Positions 33,622 to 43,077 of a stretch of DNA of 64,000 nucleotides are shown in pieces. Origin of the DNA: Candidatus Brocadia pituitae (GTDB lineage Bacteria > Planctomycetota > Brocadiia > Brocadiales > Brocadiaceae); assembly GCA_017347445.1 (NCBI GenBank), contig AP021856.1, forward strand, positions 1,868,613-1,932,612. The letters run 5' to 3'. A program made the position numbers and the translations under genes. The notes under the pieces were generated by a model. It ran no database searches and was not told where the DNA came from. It was given only the letters and a program-made list of their open reading frames with translations. Positions within the stretch are counted from its first letter, which is position 1; every line of letters begins with the position of its first letter.

Positions 33622-35175
33622 TTAAATCCACCGTCCCGCTAAGTGGGTCGGGGGAATAGCCAGCGACTGAAGACGTGCTAGCCGAATAATATCATGATTT
33701 TTGTAAGACAAGAGAGGCATGATGCCTTTATCCAAAACAATTTCAACGGTTTGTTCAGTAAAGACGACCTCAGCGCAGGGCTTGGTCAGGGATTCATCTT
33801 TCTGCTTGTAAACATGCAAGGGCAAGCCTTCGATATCCTGAACAATGCCGGATTGAAAATCCCAGCCGTATTGAGTAAACGTTTGTCCCAGCAAATAAAC
33901 ACAGGCAAAGGAAGGGTTACCCCATAGATAATGATTATGATTCGGTGAATCGGGAAATTCTTCAAATGCAAAACCTTCTATTGCATCCGTCTCCGCGCCG
34001 TAAGGAAGACGGAGTAAGAATCGCGGCATGGCAAGGCCGACATATGAAGACTCCGGAAGTTTTCTAAGAGTTTCCCATGTTTGAATACCTTCTGTGTCTG
34101 TAGATTTTCTCCAATCTTCGGGGTTTGGCGTCTCAGCTAAGGATTCACAACAGAAAACTTTGTCACTTGCAGCTGAAATAAAGGGAGACCCGGCTGCCTT
34201 TGCAATCTTTGCCATGCGACCAAGCAATTCTATATCTTTAGCGTTCCGTCCAAAGGTATAATTCCCAGCAAGAACTGCCCATGGTTCGCCACCAAAAGTT
34301 TCAACTGTCTGTTCTACAAGAAGTTTGTAAATCCCGGTTGATCGCAGGTCTTCTGAAGCGCTAAGGTCAGCAAACAACTCTGGCTTCGATATATCGAGTA
34401 AATACACCTTGAGATTGGCCTCGGTCTCCAGTCTTGAGACAAGAAAATAGACTGACCGCCATGCGGATTCAATGGCCTGAAAATCAGGGTGGTGTAGGAC
34501 CATACGCATCAATTCGCCGGTAGCGGCATCTACTGCTGACAACATCTCTGCCTGCTGCGGATGGGTATTTGGCGCTAAATGAGGTTTGACAATCTGGTGC
34601 AAAAAATTATCCCACTCTGAAGGTCCCCGGTATGATTCTTTCTCTGGCTTTTTTTCCTGAGTTTCTTCAAGAACCTGATCAAGTAGGTTACCTGGTATTT
34701 GTCCGGATTTATTTTTTAAAGGTTTTTCTGTATCTACCGGACATACAGAAGATTCGGGAGTTTTGTCTTTACAGTGTAGATCATTTGCCAATGCGGCAAA
34801 AGTTGAGGGATCTTTTAGACCCTGACGAGTCTCCTTTAATGCCTGAAAGACCTCAAGGTTTTCGAAGAGACGATCTGGATGAAAATCTTCAAGCTCAGAA
34901 AATTTGATACGAACTGGTGGAGATTCTTTTCCCAGGATAGAAAGCTTGATTTCAACGCCAAGTTTTCCCAACACCTGAGCGAAATTGTCCCCATCAACAA
35001 GAAGAGGTTTCCGGTTTGTTAATGTAGGCTCACAGACACCACGGTTTGTACGCCCACTAAAATCACCAAAAATGGCGATTCTAAATGGCATCTCTGGATC
35101 AGGCACGCCTTGACTCTTTTCCATCGACGAAACTATATTGACATCAATCTTTCCAAATGAGATAGGTTTTGACAT
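33622..35175 (-). CDS. TssB-TssC fusion: second contractile-sheath-type protein
   Basis: The 517-residue protein joins the two sheath subunits of a type VI secretion system. Residues 1-120 resemble TssB (PFRIAIFGDFSGR, then FSELEDFHPDRLFEN, which matches the ESLDDFHPEN of the free TssB here). Residues about 185-517 resemble TssC (DAATGELMRMVLHHPDFQ, ESAWRSVYFL, LLGRMAKIAKAAGSPFISAAS, PRFLLRLPYGAETD). A Pro/Lys/Glu-rich linker separates them. Separate tssB and tssC genes are present at 44590 and 43078, so this is an additional protein. It may cap or modify the sheath or act with the effectors encoded just upstream. Fusion proteins of this kind are known in other T6SS clusters; their job is not settled. 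Confidence 0.85.
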   Translation of the reverse strand: MSKPISFGKIDVNIVSSMEKSQGVPDPEMPFRIAIFGDFSGRTNRGVCEPTLTNRKPLLVDGDNFAQVLGKLGVEIKLSILGKESPPVRIKFSELEDFHPDRLFENLEVFQALKETRQGLKDPSTFAALANDLHCKDKTPESSVCPVDTEKPLKNKSGQIPGNLLDQVLEETQEKKPEKESYRGPSEWDNFLHQIVKPHLAPNTHPQQAEMLSAVDAATGELMRMVLHHPDFQAIESAWRSVYFLVSRLETEANLKVYLLDISKPELFADLSASEDLRSTGIYKLLVEQTVETFGGEPWAVLAGNYTFGRNAKDIELLGRMAKIAKAAGSPFISAASDKVFCCESLAETPNPEDWRKSTDTEGIQTWETLRKLPESSYVGLAMPRFLLRLPYGAETDAIEGFAFEEFPDSPNHNHYLWGNPSFACVYLLGQTFTQYGWDFQSGIVQDIEGLPLHVYKQKDESLTKPCAEVVFTEQTVEIVLDKGIMPLLSYKNHDIIRLARLQSLAIPPTHLAGRWI

Positions 35176-35193
35176 AAGGACACCATAAATTGT

Positions 35194-35553
35194 TTAAATG
35201 TCAGTTACTTCTACTGTAACATTCCGACCATCCTTGGGTTTAATATCATCATAGATTTTCTTCATCTCACTCTCGTTGATTACAATGCAACCGTTCGACC
35301 ATTCCGAGTTTTTACCCATGTGGATAAAAATTCCTGAAAATCCATGAACGCCTGGAATATAGATAGCTTCACGTGGATTTCCGGCCGAATTTACCTTAGT
35401 ATTCATTGTTGTTGCTGAACATGCGCTATACGTTCCTGCTGGTATTTTTTTAACTAAGTCCCACCAACACTTGGTCGACAAATTAATAGAACCCTTGTAT
35501 GTTAGTGTACCTTCACTCTTATCACGTTTAACCACCACTTTGTAATCAGGCAT
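35194..35553 (-). CDS. Candidate T6SS effector: L,D-transpeptidase-like / DUF5675-like protein
   Basis: A 119-residue protein with a GIFIHMGKNSEWSNGCIVI motif (His78, Gly88-Cys89), the HxG...S/GC pattern of L,D-transpeptidase-like proteins and of DUF5675 proteins. IPAGTYSACSATTMN near residue 37 also suits that fold. Cys89 and His78 would be the catalytic pair acting on peptidoglycan cross-links. No signal peptide is present, as expected for cargo delivered by T6SS. TAGGAG precedes the ATG; it lies 32 bp behind the amidase-like gene and 18 bp before the sheath fusion. No obvious immunity gene is adjacent. Function is inference. Confidence 0.6.
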   Translation of the reverse strand: MPDYKVVVKRDKSEGTLTYKGSINLSTKCWWDLVKKIPAGTYSACSATTMNTKVNSAGNPREAIYIPGVHGFSGIFIHMGKNSEWSNGCIVINESEMKKIYDDIKPKDGRNVTVEVTDI

Positions 35554-35585
35554 TTTTATCTCCTATGTTAAATTATCTTAGAAGT

Positions 35586-36086
35586 TCAACATTGCCCCCA
35601 ATAAACAGGACGTGCCACACGGGGCAACAAACCAAACCACAGCGAATTTTGTTGTCTCGGATAATGATGAATGAAACCTAACATGGTTTGTACTTCCACT
35701 CTATCTCTGGTGTTACTATAATGCCAAATATGACCATTCAAAATTATACCAATATGTTTTCTGGGTACATTTTGTATATGCACCGGATTTCCACGAAAAT
35801 TTGTTCTTGCGCTAACAAAAATTAAACCTGATATTTCTGTTGGGCAATTATCAAATTCATAAACAACGGGGCATCGCGCAAAAACTTCATGAACTCGTAG
35901 ATTTGCGCCAAAGCCCTGTTGCGCATTGTTTGAAACAACCGAGTCGCATGTGTATCCAAAATGCAAATTTATGACATGACTTACAAAGTGTGCACAATGA
36001 TTGTTATTATTATTTGTATATCCATTAAGACAAATCTCACTGATATTTTTTGCTACGTAGCTGTTGAGTAGTTCTAAATTTAACAT
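35586..36086 (-). CDS. Candidate T6SS effector: NlpC/P60-like amidase
   Basis: A protein of 166 residues with a cysteine-peptidase pattern: Cys31 in NNHCAHFVSHV and His111 in RKHIGIILNGHIWHYSN, the C...H layout of NlpC/P60 and CHAP amidases that cut peptide stems of the cell wall. No export signal is seen. I start it at 36086 where GGAG lies eight to eleven bases upstream; the frame runs to 36134. It follows clpV by about 150 bp and precedes the L,D-transpeptidase-like gene, in line with cargo genes placed inside the secretion cluster. The effector role is inferred from motif and position. Confidence 0.6.
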   Translation of the reverse strand: MLNLELLNSYVAKNISEICLNGYTNNNNNHCAHFVSHVINLHFGYTCDSVVSNNAQQGFGANLRVHEVFARCPVVYEFDNCPTEISGLIFVSARTNFRGNPVHIQNVPRKHIGIILNGHIWHYSNTRDRVEVQTMLGFIHHYPRQQNSLWFGLLPRVARPVYWGQC

Positions 36087-36235
36087 AAGTTTTCTCCATT
36101 TATCAAACTGAGTATGACAATGTTTGAAAAGCATTGAAAATAGCCACTTTCAAAGGAATTATTTTATGAGAAATTCAAATACATCAATGCTTGTTAGTTT
36201 TCTCTTCTTGTCTTTCCGTGTTAATTGCAAATCAA

Positions 36236-38875
36236 TTACTCTATATCAAACCTAAACCCCTCCCCACCCAAAGACACCTTCACCTCCTTTATCTGCTCTC
36301 CGTTGGCCATTCTGGATAAGAGCTCTTTCGACATCTCCGGCAGCAGGGTGTTCGTTAAAATATGGTCGATGTTTCTTGCACCGCTTTCAACCTCTTTGCA
36401 ACGGCCCGCAATGGACTCAATCAATTCATCATGGTACTGGAATACAACATTCCTGTTTTCGTGCATGCGCTTTGCGATGCGGCCTAGTTTGAGCTTGACG
36501 ATGAGTCGCATATTCTTATCCGTAATTGGAAAATAAGGCACGACCTTCAGTCGGCCAAGAAAGGCGGGTTTGAAACGTTTCAGTAACTCAGGCCTTATCA
36601 TCTCTGTGAGGCCTTGCCAGTCCGGCATAGTCTCTTTGTCTGCACAGACCTTCATAATGGTATCCGTGCCCAGATTTGACGTAAGGATAATCAAGGTGTT
36701 TTTAAAATCAATCCTTCTGCCTTCACCGTCTTCCAATGTCCCCTTATCAAATACCTGATAAAAGAGTTCCATTACATCCGGGTGGGCTTTTTCCACTTCA
36801 TCCAGCAGTACCACGCTGTAAGGCTTTTTCCTTACCGCCTCGGTCAATACTCCACCTTCTCCATATCCCACATAGCCTGGCGGAGAACCTTTCAGGCCTG
36901 AAACCGTATGCGCCTCCTGATACTCTGACATGTTGATGGTGATAACGTTCTGTTCACCACCATACAGGAGCTCGGAGAGAGCAAGGGCGGTTTCTGTCTT
37001 GCCGACCCCGCTTGGTCCTACAAAGAACAACACCGCGGTTGGCTTTGAAGGGTCTTCAATCCCTGCATGCGCTGTCTGTATCATTTGTGCGATGGACTTC
37101 AGTGCATGGTCCTGCCCAATAATCCTTTCCGCCAGTAAATTTTCCATCCTGAGTACGGTGTCTATTTCATCAGTGAGCATACGTCCCGTGGGTATGCCAG
37201 TCCACCCTGAAATTACCCCGGAAATGATTTCCGTATCCACGGCAATCTGAACCAGCGGTGAATCCTGCTGTACCCCGGCAAGTTCCTTTTCTAACCCTTT
37301 TAGTTGTTCCTGCTTTTGGATTAATTCAGCGCTGGCAGGATCTTTTTCATGAATTTCCTGTATCTCTTGTCGTACATCCCTTATTTTAGAGACGATATCC
37401 ACTTCTTTTTTCCACCTGTCGTTTAGCAAGTCGAGATGGGATTGTGTTGCCTCTTTCTCTTTTTTAAGGGCCTGAATGCGTACCGTGTGGTCATGGCCTA
37501 TAAGGGATTCTCTTTGCAGTATCTTCAGCTCTCTGTCTATTTGGCCGATCATCCGTGTGACTTCCTCAATGGCAGGGGGTATTGTGGTCTGACCAATGGC
37601 CACCCTGGCGCACGCCGTGTCAAGCACGCTGACGGACTTGTCGGGAAGTTGTCTGGCCGTAAGGTAACGATGGGATAAGCGGACTGCATCATTCAATGCA
37701 CCATCGGTAATCATGACTTTATGGTGCTTTTCAAGAAATGGCGCAATTGCCCGCATCATCATCACCGCCTTTTTTTCGTCCGGCTCCTCTACCTTGATTA
37801 CCTGAAACCGACGGGCCAGGGCGGCATCTTTTTCAAAATACTTCTTGTATTCCGACCATGTTGTCGCTGCAATGGTTCGTAATTCGCCCCGCGCTAAGGC
37901 TGGTTTGAGCAGGTTGGCTGCATCACTCGAACCTGCGGCCCCGCCTGCACCGATAAGTGTATGGGCTTCATCTATAAAAAGAATAATGGGTATGGGAGAC
38001 GCCTTTACCTCATTGATAACAGATTTAAGTCTATTCTCGAATTCTCCCTTTATGCCGGCACCTGCCTGAAGGAGCCCCAGATCAAGTGTGTGGACTGCTA
38101 CATTTTTCAAAGGCGGGGGTATATTTCCTTCCACGATCCTGAGGGCAAAACCTTCCACCACGGCAGTCTTACCCACGCCAGCCTCTCCTGTCAGTATGGG
38201 ATTGTTTTGCCTGCGGCGTATGAGGATATCTATCATCTGTCTGATTTCAAAGTCACGACCGAGGACCGGGTCTATCTCACCTTTACGTGCCCTTTCCGTC
38301 AGGTTGATTGTGTACTGATCCAGTGCCCGCGCCCCTTTTGGTATAATACCAGTTGTTGTTTTATCAGTGGTTTTCTCAGGTAGAGCAGTCTCTTTATCCT
38401 CACAGGAATTAGCAGTAAGATCAGCAAAATTCTGGCTTAAGGTCTCCACAGATATCTTTTTGAATTCTTTGGAGCTTGATATCAGCATCCTTGCCATTTC
38501 ATCATTGCTCAACAGAGAAAGAAGAATATGTCCTGAACGGATACTGGTTACCATAAAATCAACGGAGGCAAGGAGCCATGCATCTTTGATCATGTTCGGT
38601 ATGTGGGGAGAAAGGGCAGGTGTACGGGCGTTCCCTGTCTTGAATTGTTCCATTGCGGACGTAAGATCACCAATCAACCGGGTTTCATTAATCTCAAAGT
38701 ATCGGAGTATCTTTTGTAGATCCGTGTCGGGTACATCAAGGAGTTTGATGAAGAAGTGTTCAATATCAACTTCGTAATGGGTCTGTGACAGACAAAGACC
38801 AGCGGCGGATTCCAGCGCTTTTCGGCAGGTGTCATTCAGTTTTCCTATTAAAGATTTGAGGTTTGATTTCACCAT
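36236..38875 (-). CDS. clpV: T6SS sheath-disassembly ATPase ClpV (TssH)
   Basis: AAA+ unfoldase of 879 residues that extracts TssC N-termini to recycle contracted sheath. Two ATPase modules are present: Walker A GEAGVGKT with Walker B ILFIDEAH in the first, and GPSGVGKT with VVLLDEVEKAHP in the second. The N-terminal ClpN domain (residues about 1-150) replaces the usual Clp repeat. The gene is on the minus strand with the other tss genes, downstream of tssG by about 140 bp and followed by the two candidate effectors. Its presence indicates a T6SS of the proteobacterial type (class i). Confidence 0.95.
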   Translation of the reverse strand: MVKSNLKSLIGKLNDTCRKALESAAGLCLSQTHYEVDIEHFFIKLLDVPDTDLQKILRYFEINETRLIGDLTSAMEQFKTGNARTPALSPHIPNMIKDAWLLASVDFMVTSIRSGHILLSLLSNDEMARMLISSSKEFKKISVETLSQNFADLTANSCEDKETALPEKTTDKTTTGIIPKGARALDQYTINLTERARKGEIDPVLGRDFEIRQMIDILIRRRQNNPILTGEAGVGKTAVVEGFALRIVEGNIPPPLKNVAVHTLDLGLLQAGAGIKGEFENRLKSVINEVKASPIPIILFIDEAHTLIGAGGAAGSSDAANLLKPALARGELRTIAATTWSEYKKYFEKDAALARRFQVIKVEEPDEKKAVMMMRAIAPFLEKHHKVMITDGALNDAVRLSHRYLTARQLPDKSVSVLDTACARVAIGQTTIPPAIEEVTRMIGQIDRELKILQRESLIGHDHTVRIQALKKEKEATQSHLDLLNDRWKKEVDIVSKIRDVRQEIQEIHEKDPASAELIQKQEQLKGLEKELAGVQQDSPLVQIAVDTEIISGVISGWTGIPTGRMLTDEIDTVLRMENLLAERIIGQDHALKSIAQMIQTAHAGIEDPSKPTAVLFFVGPSGVGKTETALALSELLYGGEQNVITINMSEYQEAHTVSGLKGSPPGYVGYGEGGVLTEAVRKKPYSVVLLDEVEKAHPDVMELFYQVFDKGTLEDGEGRRIDFKNTLIILTSNLGTDTIMKVCADKETMPDWQGLTEMIRPELLKRFKPAFLGRLKVVPYFPITDKNMRLIVKLKLGRIAKRMHENRNVVFQYHDELIESIAGRCKEVESGARNIDHILTNTLLPEMSKELLSRMANGEQIKEVKVSLGGEGFRFDIE

Positions 38876-39016
38876 GAGATAACTCCTATTTTTGATTTTT
38901 CAGCCACGGATTTACACAGACATACAATCAGTTATTGAGCCACAAACAAATACAGACGTAATAGTGCTTGTGCAGATAGAATGAACATACTATTTTCAAT
39001 GCCTTGTATAAATCTA

Positions 39017-40090
39017 TCACGTGTCAGCAGAATCCAGTTCCTGAAATACCACAGAAGGATGGTGATCATGAATTACGCCGGGACTCTTTATCCATGTTGA
39101 CCAACCGAGGAGTGCAGGAGCAGGCGCATCCTTACCTAAGATACATAATGAAACTTCCTCACGTTTAAGAACAAGAGAAATCTCGAACTCGTATTCTATA
39201 CCAACCATATATCTGATAAGGGAGAAACAAGGTTTAAGCATGTTGCCCGTGGGCAAGAAACGAAAAAATTCATCCCGACCCAATGGTCCCAGATGGACCC
39301 GAAATTTCGTTTGGTTTTCCCACACATAACTTCCACAAACCGTATTGACCCCAAGTTGTATGTTTGCCAGGCCAAGGTGTGTTTGATCTTCCGGGCTTAT
39401 CTGAACCATTCTATCAATAAACTGCTGAACACGTACCGATGTCCCGGCAAAATATTCCACGGTAGCCTCAATTGTAAAAGAGGAAGGGACCTGTCTCGAC
39501 AGAAGCCCGCTGTAAAAATACACCAGCGATTTCTCCGGTAATCCAATCGTTTCAACCAGGCCGGGTGTTCCCAGCCCGATCAAACTTAAAAAATGTGATG
39601 ATAGCCTGTCTTTATTTCCTGGCAAATAGGTCGCAGACAATCGATACTTTTTCCAAGCCAAATAAAAAAGAGAAATGAACCGATGGTGAAATATATTAAA
39701 GAATGCGGTAATAGCTGAATGCTTTTCCTTCTTTTTGTCCGTATCTTTTGCCTTCCGGTACATCTCGTCCATCTCCATGGCAAGTTCATTGTACCAGTAT
39801 GGCAAAACTCCGGAAGGGCCAATAAGCCCCATAAAGGCAACTTGCATGTCCACAGGTCTCTCGTTACATTCATGTTCTAACTGAGAGATATCGCTGGGGG
39901 GAAAGGCAAATCCCGGTTTAGATGAAAATCGTACCGCTTCTTTTGCCGGCTCCAGGGTTTGTCCAATTGGCTTTTTTTCAGGAAAAAGATTTTCCAGTAA
40001 ACTGACTGCCTTAAAAAAAGAAAACCGATAAAATTCTTTCAGAAGGCGGTCTTTTAAAGAAGTACCTGATTGCCACTTCTGGGCGCCCAT
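39017..40090 (-). CDS. tssG: T6SS baseplate protein TssG
   Basis: Baseplate wedge component of 357 residues. The ImpH/VasB-family signature is seen in FYRFSFFKAVSLLENLFPE near residue 21 and FSSKPGFAFPPSDI near 52, followed by MAFMGLIGPSGVLPYWY around 86-100 and the C-terminal LGPLGRDEFFRFLPTG region. The start overlaps the end of tssF by 37 bp, indicating coupled translation of the two wedge partners. Confidence 0.93.
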   Translation of the reverse strand: MGAQKWQSGTSLKDRLLKEFYRFSFFKAVSLLENLFPEKKPIGQTLEPAKEAVRFSSKPGFAFPPSDISQLEHECNERPVDMQVAFMGLIGPSGVLPYWYNELAMEMDEMYRKAKDTDKKKEKHSAITAFFNIFHHRFISLFYLAWKKYRLSATYLPGNKDRLSSHFLSLIGLGTPGLVETIGLPEKSLVYFYSGLLSRQVPSSFTIEATVEYFAGTSVRVQQFIDRMVQISPEDQTHLGLANIQLGVNTVCGSYVWENQTKFRVHLGPLGRDEFFRFLPTGNMLKPCFSLIRYMVGIEYEFEISLVLKREEVSLCILGKDAPAPALLGWSTWIKSPGVIHDHHPSVVFQELDSADT

Positions 40091-41847
40091 GTTTTTAACA
40101 CCTCTTTATTTTGTATTGTTTTTGCAACCATCTGAGAAAATGAATTGACAGAAACATACTGTCCCAAAAACCGTTCTAAGACAGATGCAAACAGATACAG
40201 CCCTGTTCCGACAAATTTATTTTCATCGAAATCAATTGTAACCCGAACGCCGCGGCAAAAGGATTGGCCAATTCTCCTGGTAACATGTTGTGAATGGAGT
40301 GATACGATTCCCTGTATCTGTTGCCTTGTAGAGGGAGAATTGTCAAAGTCATACAACCTGAGGATTTCTTTCAGGTTGTCTTCACCGCCATGCACGAGTG
40401 ACAGATAGTTAAGAGAAAGGTGAGAAATAAGCTGCCAATGTAATGCACCACCAAGATTTGGACGGCGTACTGATGTAGGTTTTATGATGCTGCTTATCCG
40501 GGCAACAGGAGCCTTGATCTCCATCGTAAAATCACCATCTGGATCACCGAAGGGAAGACGGGGCGGCAGGTCTCGATTGGTACAGGTAGTGTGAACCGTT
40601 ACGATTTCAGCCTCAGGGTCAATTAACCTGAAATTTAAGTCAGTAAATGAAAGGAAAACCTCTGTCCCTTCATCACCTTTCCTGCCTGAAGGTCTGCGCT
40701 GTACATACCAGTAAGCTCTGTCTTCATCGGCAAGATGATGCCGTAAGGAATAAAAAGGTCTGAATTCGGTTTCCTTGCCAGGAGCAGAAACAGAAGTTGC
40801 GGTAACCTTATCAATAGTATAAACTTCGGTGGCATCCTGTCTTCTGATATTTGGTATTACGTGATATTCCGTCTTCAGATGTTCTACCCGTATGGGTTCT
40901 GCAATGCGGCGAAACAGATTAACAACAGGTGCCGCATTAAGACAAAAAGTATTTTTATCAATGACAAGATCAGATTTCACATTCCTGTTAAGGTAAAACC
41001 AAATTTCCATGGTATCAGTGAATTCCTTGTCTTTTATTTTTCCCATCCCCCGAAGGTCAAAAAAGAGGAATTTTTCCGGAAAACAAAAGTATTCAAAAAG
41101 CAGAAGGTAACCAGAAAAAGACCTTGAGGAATACGGAAGCATGCCCTCATCAGAACTAAAACCAACTGCACCTACATCATCCCCGCTCAGGGGTATTTTT
41201 ACTTTATTTCCCTGCTTATTTGTTATCCGGCATTCCACATGACAAATGTTATTAAACAGGAGTTCATAGAGATGAAAGATATGCTGATAAGGACCATGAA
41301 GGAAAAAACGCAGTTTTTCCCAACCAAGCTGTGAAATACTGAGGCCATGAAAGGTCTTTAATGTTATAGCAATTGCTTGAGAAGCACCTTTTACAAGGGT
41401 ACCCGGGTCCTGAAGTTCTGCGGTTACTATTTCAATGGGCCAAAGCATAACAGGATAACTCGTGGTAAACTGGCAGGGTGTGCCGTTAACCGGTTTTGAA
41501 TAGAGCAGGGTATTTTTATCGATCCGGTATCCAGCATCCATTATGTTCTGTTGTATCGGATCAAATTTAACAATGGCCATAGATGGTATAGGATTTACAT
41601 AATGAGGATAGATAATATTCAGTAATGACTCTGTTATTTCCGGAAAATCGTCATCGATCTTTTTCCGTATGCGTCCGCTAATAAAGGCAAATGCCTCTAT
41701 CAGCCGCTCAGTATGAGGATCATCACACTTATCAGGCTCAAGAAGCAGCCGTCCGGCAATTTTTGGATATTTTTTTGCAAATTCCACCCCCATCTGCCGG
41801 ATAAAGGTAAGTTCCTGCTCATAATAATAAAGAAGTTTGTCATCCAT
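40054..41847 (-). CDS. tssF: T6SS baseplate protein TssF
   Basis: Baseplate wedge component of 597 residues that with TssG forms the TssF2G complex. Family features include the start YYEQELTFIRQMGVEFAKKYP, the LIEAFAFISGRIRKKIDDDFPEI stretch near residue 50 and the C-terminal LYLFASVLERFLGQYVSVNSF. It follows tssE by five bases and overlaps tssG. Length matches the family. Confidence 0.95.
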   Translation of the reverse strand: MDDKLLYYYEQELTFIRQMGVEFAKKYPKIAGRLLLEPDKCDDPHTERLIEAFAFISGRIRKKIDDDFPEITESLLNIIYPHYVNPIPSMAIVKFDPIQQNIMDAGYRIDKNTLLYSKPVNGTPCQFTTSYPVMLWPIEIVTAELQDPGTLVKGASQAIAITLKTFHGLSISQLGWEKLRFFLHGPYQHIFHLYELLFNNICHVECRITNKQGNKVKIPLSGDDVGAVGFSSDEGMLPYSSRSFSGYLLLFEYFCFPEKFLFFDLRGMGKIKDKEFTDTMEIWFYLNRNVKSDLVIDKNTFCLNAAPVVNLFRRIAEPIRVEHLKTEYHVIPNIRRQDATEVYTIDKVTATSVSAPGKETEFRPFYSLRHHLADEDRAYWYVQRRPSGRKGDEGTEVFLSFTDLNFRLIDPEAEIVTVHTTCTNRDLPPRLPFGDPDGDFTMEIKAPVARISSIIKPTSVRRPNLGGALHWQLISHLSLNYLSLVHGGEDNLKEILRLYDFDNSPSTRQQIQGIVSLHSQHVTRRIGQSFCRGVRVTIDFDENKFVGTGLYLFASVLERFLGQYVSVNSFSQMVAKTIQNKEVLKTWAPRSGNQVLL

Positions 41848-41852
41848 AACTT

Positions 41853-42329
41853 TTATGCTGTAACCGAGTAGCTTTGCTTGTTAACATCACAAATGGTATC
41901 AAAGGTAACGGGTTCTTTTATTGGTTCCACAACCATCAATGCGGAGATCCTGAACTTTAAGCTTTGTCTGTCTGGTGAATGCTCTTCAAAATGGATAGAA
42001 ACATTTTTTAATCTGGACTCAAACTGTGAAATCGTTTTCTCCAGTTCATATCGCAGTTGCTGTTTCAGGGACGGACTTTTAGGATTTTTAGAGGTAAAAT
42101 CGCGTAAACCATAGGTATAAACTGAATCAATAAGCTCCCGATATGATTGTGGAGGTTCGATAAGAATGCGCCTTGAGTTTAAGAGATTTTCCAAATCCCT
42201 CTTTACCGATGCTTTAATCTGACTAATACTGAGGGATCGGTTCTGGACAGACTCAGACGGGACCTCCGGTTCCCGATCAATGAGTCTGTCCAGGATAGAT
42301 GTTTGTAAACTCTGCTGTTCTTGTCTCAT
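41853..42329 (-). CDS. tssE: T6SS baseplate protein TssE (gp25-like)
   Basis: Baseplate component of 158 residues that starts sheath polymerisation. The gp25-like pattern is visible: LLNSRR near residue 50, LIDSVYTYGLRDFTS around 66-80, and a C-terminal FRISALMVVEP stretch. It has a short N-terminal extension with PEVPSESVQNRSLS. It lies 11 bp after hcp and 5 bp before tssF in the same operon. Confidence 0.9.
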   Translation of the reverse strand: MRQEQQSLQTSILDRLIDREPEVPSESVQNRSLSISQIKASVKRDLENLLNSRRILIEPPQSYRELIDSVYTYGLRDFTSKNPKSPSLKQQLRYELEKTISQFESRLKNVSIHFEEHSPDRQSLKFRISALMVVEPIKEPVTFDTICDVNKQSYSVTA

Positions 42330-42340
42330 TTCTAAAAAAG

Positions 42341-42838
42341 CTATACCTTCTTATTCTTCTCCAAATCCCAGCCGGCTGCGACCTGTCCTCCGCCAGAACC
42401 ATCTGCGCGTTTTTGCTGGGTATAAATCCACTCAATCTTGCCATAATTAAATGCCACCTCTTCAAGAGGTAAGGTTTCTGTCCCTCCTGCAGATCCGCCC
42501 GGACGGACAGAACTAATAATACAATTGCTTAATTTGTATTCCATGTATTTCACCTTATCTCCTCCTGCCCGGCATAGTTCAAGGATCACAGACTTAATAT
42601 GAGTTCCATCAGCGCAACTCACCGCTATCTTTGGCGATCCCTTATCAAGCGCCTTGACAATGGAAAAATCCTGAAAATCTGCCCGTTGCGATGTCGCCCC
42701 TCCGGCAGTACTTGCTGACCCGGATGCCGTCTGTGATATCCCGGTACTATAGGAAAGTATCTCTATCCAGTTTGCATGTTTATCATCAGTGCTTTCTCCA
42801 TCTATACCATCGATCTTTAAAAATGCATCAAAAGCCAT
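42341..42838 (-). CDS. hcp: T6SS tube protein Hcp (TssD)
   Basis: Forms the hexameric inner tube of the secretion system and is secreted. The 165-residue protein has the family start AFDAFLKIDGIDGES, the SYSTGISQ loop and DFSIVKALDKGSPKI, with EVAFNYGKIEWIYTQQKR near the C-terminus, typical of Hcp1-type proteins. Length is standard. A 240-bp gap upstream, before tssC, is A/T-rich and may hold a promoter, since hcp is usually needed in large amounts. Confidence 0.96.
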   Translation of the reverse strand: MAFDAFLKIDGIDGESTDDKHANWIEILSYSTGISQTASGSASTAGGATSQRADFQDFSIVKALDKGSPKIAVSCADGTHIKSVILELCRAGGDKVKYMEYKLSNCIISSVRPGGSAGGTETLPLEEVAFNYGKIEWIYTQQKRADGSGGGQVAAGWDLEKNKKV

Positions 42839-43077
42839 ACTCTTCTCCCTTCTTTTTTCTATAAAAGTTAATAAAGTAAGATTGCTAAACTTAAATTACG
42901 ATGTATTTAATTACCATATATTCCCCAGGACAGCATAACCTCAACCAAGTCCCCTCTATCAAGAGGAGAGTGCTTTACGTCGTTAACTCAGCCGAACGAT
43001 GAAATGGCCGTGTAATAACCTCGATGAAAATTGCCACGGACTACATAAACACGTAATGTTTATCGTCAGTAATTTTC

